Positions 27,633 through 32,541 of a DNA stretch of 32,541 bases are shown in pieces (position 1 is the stretch's first letter; each line of letters begins with the position of its first letter). The position numbers and the translations under genes are program-made. The stretch spans positions 1 through 32,541 of the forward strand of contig JADLDC010000055.1 in assembly GCA_020846885.1 (NCBI GenBank). The letters run 5' to 3'. The DNA is from Acidobacteriota bacterium. GTDB lineage: Bacteria; Acidobacteriota; Blastocatellia; Pyrinomonadales; Pyrinomonadaceae. Below the pieces are notes generated by a model. The model was not told the DNA's origin. It was given only the letters and a program-made list of their open reading frames with translations, and made no database searches.

Positions 27633-27892
27633 CGCAAAAAAAAATTAAAAAAAACTTATCGAAGCTTTGCAAAATTGTAGTAATCATTTCTGCAATATGT
27701 TATTGTGCGCTTACAAGATTTATTTTTGAATCTTGATCGTGTTCGATGTCAGACAGAAAACGTGCGAGACAAACGAACGAAAATCCAATTAACAATTCAG
27801 AAACGAATGCAGTCGATTCGTTAAGAGCCGACCTAACGGTTGCGCTCAGAACAAGAGGGTAAGACCGGAAACATAATTCCATTTGGAGGAAC

Positions 27893-28306
27893 ATGTCAGC
27901 TAAGAAAAAAGTTATGGAAACAAAAACCTCATTTGCAGATGCGAGCGCTTCGCTCACAAGTGTTGCCGATGTTGCCGCGATGGCGGTAAAGAAAGCGGCG
28001 GCGAAACCGGCAGCAAAAAAAGCTGCTACGAAATCCGCGGCAAAGCCTGCGGCAAAGAAGGCGGCGGCTAAACCCGCTGCGAAGAAAGCAGCGGCAAAGT
28101 CGTCTGCTAAACCCGCGGCCAAAAAAGCTGCCGCAAAGCCGGCGGCGAAGAAAGCTACGGCGAAAGCCGCTGCTAAACCTGCGGCAAAGAAAGCCGCGGC
28201 TAAACCCGCTGCTAAAAAGGCGGCTGCGAAACCGGCTGCGAAGAAAGCGGCGGCTAAGCCCGCTGCAAAGAAACCGGCTGCCAAATCAGCGGCCAAGAAA
28301 AAATAA
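27893..28306 (+). CDS. Histone H1-like Lys/Ala/Pro-rich repeat protein
   Basis: Preceded by ttggagg RBS. KKAAAKPAA repeats from 27989 to the end, very basic, no hydrophobic core. Confidence 0.85.
   Translation: MSAKKKVMETKTSFADASASLTSVADVAAMAVKKAAAKPAAKKAATKSAAKPAAKKAAAKPAAKKAAAKSSAKPAAKKAAAKPAAKKATAKAAAKPAAKKAAAKPAAKKAAAKPAAKKAAAKPAAKKPAAKSAAKKK
27989..28303 (+). repeat. Degenerate tandem repeat encoding 9-aa and 13-aa KKAAAKPAA-type units
   Basis: Units parse as 9,13,9,13,9,13,9,9,9,9 residues. Confidence 0.85.
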
Positions 28307-28313
28307 CCTTGAT

Positions 28314-28349
28314 GCGGCGTTGAAGAAATTCGACGCCGCTTTTTCTTTT
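28314..28349 (+). terminator. Intrinsic terminator of the histone-like gene
   Basis: gcggcgttgaa-gaaa-ttcgacgccgc (11-bp stem, one G-U, GAAA loop) followed by tttttctttt. Confidence 0.9.
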
Positions 28350-28473
28350 GGACGGATTTTCACAGCTCAAGCCTTGCCGTTTGTTTTCGTCAGCCGCTCG
28401 CCAGACCCAACAAGTTCACTCGCTCCTGATCACACCATTGCAAATCATTCATCCGTTTGATTAGAATCGGAGA

Positions 28474-28836
28474 ATGATCAAATTAAACAACGTGAATAGC
28501 GCTGGCCGATCGGAAGTTCTGCGGCCGGTAGTGGCAAAGAAGATTACGGCTATCGCGCTTGCTGCGCTGATGATGGTCTCGTTCGTCTTTATCGACAATT
28601 CGATCTCGCCGTCCGGCAGCTCGTTCGCCGCACAGGCACAGACCGTCACCGCAAAGCGGCGTAAGAAAGGCATTATTCGCAAGAGCTACGCCGGAGGAAA
28701 ATGGGTTACACGAAAAGTGTGGCGCGGCGGCAAATGGGTCACAGTCAAAACCTGGAAAGGGACAAAATGGGTAGGCAAAAAATCATGGCGTACAGGCCGT
28801 AAGGTTGTCAGCCGAACGAAGAAGGTCGTTTACTAA
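28474..28836 (+). CDS. Small basic exported protein with three 11-aa Trp/Lys repeats
   Basis: 120 aa. Hydrophobic signal-like N-terminus, then AGGKWVTRKVW / RGGKWVTVKTW / KGTKWVGKKSW. Confidence 0.75.
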   Translation: MIKLNNVNSAGRSEVLRPVVAKKITAIALAALMMVSFVFIDNSISPSGSSFAAQAQTVTAKRRKKGIIRKSYAGGKWVTRKVWRGGKWVTVKTWKGTKWVGKKSWRTGRKVVSRTKKVVY

Positions 28837-28865
28837 TTTTTATGCGCGCGGTCATCGATTGATAT

Positions 28866-28899
28866 GGGCGTTGCTGAAATGCAAACGCCCTTTTCTTCT
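28866..28899 (+). terminator. Intrinsic terminator
   Basis: gggcgttgc-tgaaat-gcaaacgccc hairpin (one bulge) followed by ttttcttct. Confidence 0.75.
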
Positions 28900-29027
28900 A
28901 TCTGCACGGCGACCCTGCCCAGTCGCTAACCGATCGTCCTGTTGAGAGGGCGCTGGCACGATACATGCATACTTATTCGTATCGGGATTCGGATAAGAAA
29001 GTCGAATCGACGATCAGGGAGGAACTT

Positions 29028-29444
29028 ATGAAAATACGGAGTTTAGCAGGTATCGGCTTGTTCTTTGGAATTGTACTATTTTCGTGCGTTACCGCCGAGG
29101 CGCAGGTCGTCGAGGTTGTAAAGGATGCAGCGTCAGCAACCAAAAAGATCTCGAAAAAGACCGCAAATGTGGTTGCGGATGGTGCCGTGCAAGCAGCCGA
29201 CACAACCGCCGACCTCACTGTCGGTGCCGCAAAAAAGACCGGATCGGTCTCGAAAAAGATCGGCAAATATACCGTTAATGTGACTGAAAATGTGGCTGGT
29301 GCAGCCTATGAAGGCGGAAAATATTTTACGGTCAAAACCTGGGACGGCACGAAATGGGTATCGAAACGGGTCTGGTTCGCGACAAAAAAGGCGGCCGACG
29401 CAACGAAAGACTTCGTCGTCGGTGACGGTGAAAAGAAGCCGTAA
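29028..29444 (+). CDS. Small exported protein sharing the 11-aa Trp/Lys repeat
   Basis: ATG at 29028 preceded by agggaggaac. Signal peptide MKIRSLAGIGLFFGIVLFSCVTAEAQ; repeats EGGKYFTVKTW / DGTKWVSKRVW. Confidence 0.8.
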   Translation: MKIRSLAGIGLFFGIVLFSCVTAEAQVVEVVKDAASATKKISKKTANVVADGAVQAADTTADLTVGAAKKTGSVSKKIGKYTVNVTENVAGAAYEGGKYFTVKTWDGTKWVSKRVWFATKKAADATKDFVVGDGEKKP

Positions 29445-29476
29445 ACGCATCGCGGCACAGACATCTCTAATTTTCA

Positions 29477-29521
29477 GGATGGTCAACCAACGGTTCGGTT
29501 GTTGACCGTCCATTTTTTTTG
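29477..29521 (+). terminator. Intrinsic terminator
   Basis: ggatggtcaaccaac / gttgttgaccgtcc hairpin (imperfect) followed by an 8-9 nt T-tract. Confidence 0.8.
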
Positions 29522-29538
29522 TTTTCTAATAACTCCTT

Positions 29539-30960
29539 ATGAAACAAACAGTTCGTGTTGCGGGCGGTCAGGGGTTTTGGGGCGATCTTTTGACGGCGCC
29601 GATCGACCAGGTTCGAAAAGGGCCGATCGATTATTTGATGCTCGACTATCTCGCCGAGGTAACGATGTCTATTCTGCAAAAGCAGCGAAATCGTGACCCG
29701 CAAGCCGGATATGCACGCGATTTTATTTCGCTGATGCAGGAAATACTTCCCGACTGCGTTGAGAAGAATATCAAGGTCCTATCAAACGCGGGCGGCGTAA
29801 ATGTTGCGGGCTGTGCGGAGGCAATTCGACATGCCGCCGTCGAACTTGGCCTGCAAGGCAAAGTGAAGATCGGCGTTGTGACCGGCGACGATGTTCTTGA
29901 TCGGCTCGACGGCTGGATCACCGATGGGATCGAGATCAATTCGATGGACGACGGAACGCCGCTCGCCGCGATCCGCGACAAGGTTCAGGCGGCAAACGTT
30001 TATCTCGGTGCCGAAGCTCTTGTGGAAGCGCTCGGGCGCGGAGCAAGCATCATCGTCGGCGGACGCCTGACCGACACTGGCCTCACCCTCGCACCGCTGA
30101 TGCATGAATTCGACTGGTCGTTCGACGATTGGGACAAGGTCTCGGCCGGCACTATCGCCGGACACATCATCGAATGCGGTGCCCAATCGAGCGGCGGAAA
30201 TTGTCAGTACGATTGGCAAAACATCCCAGACATGGCGAACATCGGATTTCCGATCATCGAAGCCTCACCCGACGGCACATTAATTGTCACAAAACACGAA
30301 GGCACCGGCGGCCGCGTCAATGTTCAGTCCGTCACCGAACAGCTTCTCTACGAAATGGGCGACCCGAAAGCCTATATCACACCCGATGTCGTCGCTGATT
30401 TTTCTTCTATCAATTTAGAGGCTGCAGGCGAAAACCGCGTCCGCGTTTTTGGCATCAAGGGCAACCCGAAAACTGATTTCTATAAAGTCTCGATCGCCTA
30501 TTCCGATGGCTGGAAGTCGGTCGGCACACTGGTCTATTCGTGGCCCGACGCACTTGAAAAAGCACAGGCCGCCGACAAGATCTTGCGTGAAAGATTAGAG
30601 CGATTGGGTTTGAAATTCGATTTGATCCTGACCGAATTCGTCGGCGTCAATGCGACTCACGGGCACCTCGCTCACAGCTCCCCTCGATGGGAGGCCGCCG
30701 CTTCGGCCGGCGGCGCGGCTCTCTCTTCGGGCACGACTCCTGACTATCCCGAGGCCCAGCTCCGCGTCGCTGTCCGCGGCCACGACCGCGCATCCGTCGA
30801 ACGCTTCACCAAAGAGATCGCGCCGCTCATCCTGACCGGCCCTCCCGGTGTAACAGGCTTCGCAGGCGGCCGTCCCAAGGTAGAAGAGATCATGGCCTAC
30901 TTCCCGGCGCTGATACCGAAGTCACTGATCCAAACCAAGGTCGATATTGTCGGGGCATAA
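29539..30960 (+). CDS. Acyclic terpene utilisation AtuA-like (DUF1446) family protein
   Basis: 473 aa. [84 protein letters not shown]. Confidence 0.88.
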   Translation: MKQTVRVAGGQGFWGDLLTAPIDQVRKGPIDYLMLDYLAEVTMSILQKQRNRDPQAGYARDFISLMQEILPDCVEKNIKVLSNAGGVNVAGCAEAIRHAAVELGLQGKVKIGVVTGDDVLDRLDGWITDGIEINSMDDGTPLAAIRDKVQAANVYLGAEALVEALGRGASIIVGGRLTDTGLTLAPLMHEFDWSFDDWDKVSAGTIAGHIIECGAQSSGGNCQYDWQNIPDMANIGFPIIEASPDGTLIVTKHEGTGGRVNVQSVTEQLLYEMGDPKAYITPDVVADFSSINLEAAGENRVRVFGIKGNPKTDFYKVSIAYSDGWKSVGTLVYSWPDALEKAQAADKILRERLERLGLKFDLILTEFVGVNATHGHLAHSSPRWEAAASAGGAALSSGTTPDYPEAQLRVAVRGHDRASVERFTKEIAPLILTGPPGVTGFAGGRPKVEEIMAYFPALIPKSLIQTKVDIVGA

Positions 30961-31082
30961 TGCCAGGACCGGGAGCGGTAGCGACTGGGTGTGTATCTGC
31001 GGGCGTGAATGGCATCGGGATCATCAGCGTGCCAAAGCGTGCCAAGCATATCGGACAGTCACGTGGTGTCGCGGCGGCACAC

Positions 31083-31847
31083 CTACTTCTCCAAAAACTT
31101 GGCAATTCCCTTCTGGCAATCTAGAGTCATCCTCGCCTTTGCGTTCGTGACGACGCCTTGTTCTATGGCATCGGCAAAATTGTTCCCGTCGATCGAATAA
31201 AGCAGATGCTTTGTCATTTCGACGGCTGAGCGGCTGACTTTCGTATAGGTCGACACGTATTCGAGCACAGCGGCCTCAAACGATTCTTCATCGAATACGC
31301 GGTTGACCAGGCCAATGTCAAGAGCTTCTTCTGCAGAGTATTCGAAGCCTTGCGTGAGGAGTTCAAAGCTCTTTTTTTCACCGAGGTTTCGACGCAAAAT
31401 GCCGGCAACCATCGCGGGGACAAAGCCGATCTTGACCTCAGGATAGCCAAATCGAGCGGTTTTTGTCGCGACGACCAGATCACAGGCCGTCGCAAGCCCG
31501 CAGCCGCCTGCAAGAGCTCGTCCGTGAACGGCCGCGACCACCGGAACCCTCACCTGACGAATGAGCTGAAATAGTTCTGCGAGGCTGCGAGCATCGTCAA
31601 CGTTCTCTTCATACGAAGCAGTCGCTATCTTTTGGATCGCAGAAAGATCGGCCCCCGAACAGAAATCCTTTCCCGCCCCGCGAATCACGATCGCACGCAA
31701 GTGTTCGTCAGCATCAGCGTCGGCCTCGCGTAATCCCCTCTTCAGGGCCGCGATCAGTTCATCATTCAACGCATTCCGCTTCTCAGGCCGGTTGAGCGTG
31801 ATCATGCGAACCGAGCTTTCATCGAAGATCTTAAGAATTTCGGTCAT
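31083..31847 (-). CDS. Enoyl-CoA hydratase/isomerase family protein (methylglutaconyl-CoA hydratase-like)
   Basis: ITLNRPEKRNALNDELIAAL, IRGAGKDFCSGADLSAI, VAAVHGRALAGGCGLATACDLVVA. Confidence 0.92.
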   Translation of the reverse strand: MTEILKIFDESSVRMITLNRPEKRNALNDELIAALKRGLREADADADEHLRAIVIRGAGKDFCSGADLSAIQKIATASYEENVDDARSLAELFQLIRQVRVPVVAAVHGRALAGGCGLATACDLVVATKTARFGYPEVKIGFVPAMVAGILRRNLGEKKSFELLTQGFEYSAEEALDIGLVNRVFDEESFEAAVLEYVSTYTKVSRSAVEMTKHLLYSIDGNNFADAIEQGVVTNAKARMTLDCQKGIAKFLEK

Positions 31848-31851
31848 TCAT

Positions 31852-31975
31852 CAATTGTGAATTGTAAATTATCCCATTGTGAATTGGGGACAAAAGTCAT
31901 CCTTTAACCAATTAACAATTCTTCAATGGACAATTTACAATTGACCTCCTTCATTGTTCAATTTGCAATCTACAA
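31852..31975. repeat. AT-rich intergenic cluster of CAATTTACAATTG-like direct and inverted repeats
   Basis: aattgtaaatt (31860-31870) is the perfect reverse complement of aatttacaatt (31932-31942), with additional degenerate copies (gtgaattg, caattaacaatt, caatttgcaatctacaatt). Confidence 0.75.
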
Positions 31976-32541
31976 TTACGGATACAATTTCGAAGCACGA
32001 TCGATCTCTGCCGCAAATCTTTCAATCGTCGCGGCGGCTATGCCAATTTGCTCCTCGGCCTCTTTCCAGTTGCGCTGCTCGATAGCTTCGCGAATACCCG
32101 GCAAAGTTTTTACGCCGTAGCCGGTGTAAAATCCGGGGGCGTAGATCTGGTGCCGGAACCAATCGCGGCGCGGCAGGCCCGCGCTTCGGGTAAGTGCCCG
32201 TTCAGTTTTGTATAGGACCTGGTCGAGTTCGGCGGATGAAGATCCGCCGGCCCTTGACTTGTAATTTGCCGCGCTCGCCTGCAGCTTTTGCACAGCGTTT
32301 TGAAGCGGAGCAAAATTCAGGTAGGGCACAGCATCCTTGACTTTCGGCGTGATCAGCTTTTCCTTAGGATCTTGAACGGCGGGCCACATGCCGTTTGAGA
32401 TCGCGTAATTGCTGGCCTTGGTCTCGTCGCGCATTGTGTCGGCAAGCCGCGTTACTTCATTCGCATACTGCCCAACAGTCTCCGCAAAATTCGAAAATTC
32501 GAACGGTACCGTATCAGAGTCGGCAAGACGCAATGTTGTCC
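31976..32541 (-). CDS. C-terminus of M28-family / transferrin-receptor-like (GCPII-like) peptidase, truncated by the window edge
   Basis: LRLADSDTVPFEFSNFAETVGQYANEV...LTRSAGLPRRDWFRHQIYAPGFYTGYGVKTLPGIREAIEQRNWKEAEEQI resembles the TfR-type dimerisation domain. Frame stays open to 32541. Confidence 0.75.
   Translation of the reverse strand, partial: TTLRLADSDTVPFEFSNFAETVGQYANEVTRLADTMRDETKASNYAISNGMWPAVQDPKEKLITPKVKDAVPYLNFAPLQNAVQKLQASAANYKSRAGGSSSAELDQVLYKTERALTRSAGLPRRDWFRHQIYAPGFYTGYGVKTLPGIREAIEQRNWKEAEEQIGIAAATIERFAAEIDRASKLYP

Noticed and set aside
27633-27892. Cobalamin riboswitch near the B12-binding gene
   Set aside because: The region lies downstream of the B12-binding gene, and I could not identify a B12-box-like sequence.
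27700-28296. 198-aa minus ORF with AAFFAAGFAAAFLAAGL repeats
   Set aside because: It is the reverse complement of the Lys/Ala/Pro repeat gene. The sense strand has an RBS, an ATG and a terminator.

Overview
The window carries about 27 protein genes at roughly 55-60% GC. It looks like chromosomal sequence from an Acidobacteria/Blastocatellia-like bacterium, inferred from gene style and not proven. There are no rRNAs, recognisable tRNAs, CRISPR arrays, transposases or phage genes. Left part (+): a 7 x 21-bp tandem repeat, an Nramp-superfamily transporter and an MscS channel with a cNMP-binding domain. A minus-strand block follows: small membrane protein, degenerate [2Fe-2S] ferredoxin-like protein, Fur-family regulator, DUF2520 oxidoreductase and a 1177-aa P-loop ATPase resembling BrxC/PglY/DUF6079. 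Next come an M48 protease (+) and a long minus-strand directon: TPR protein, BamD-like protein, rpe, PASTA protein, rsmB, trhO, fmt, alkaline phosphatase, a hypothetical protein, pruA, a small ORF, def and a haem-binding-domain protein. The right end holds a sterol desaturase-like hydroxylase, a DUF3298-like protein, a B12-binding mutase subunit, an H1-histone-like Lys/Ala/Pro repeat protein, two small exported proteins sharing an 11-residue Trp/Lys repeat, an AtuA-like (DUF1446) protein, an enoyl-CoA hydratase and the C-terminus of an M28/TfR-like peptidase. Best candidates for something undescribed: the orphan BrxC-like ATPase, the 11-aa W-K repeat pair beside the histone-like gene, the three-cysteine ferredoxin-like protein next to Fur, and the kinase-less PASTA protein at the prkC position of a def-fmt-rsmB-rpe locus. 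I found no complete defence system or mobile element.
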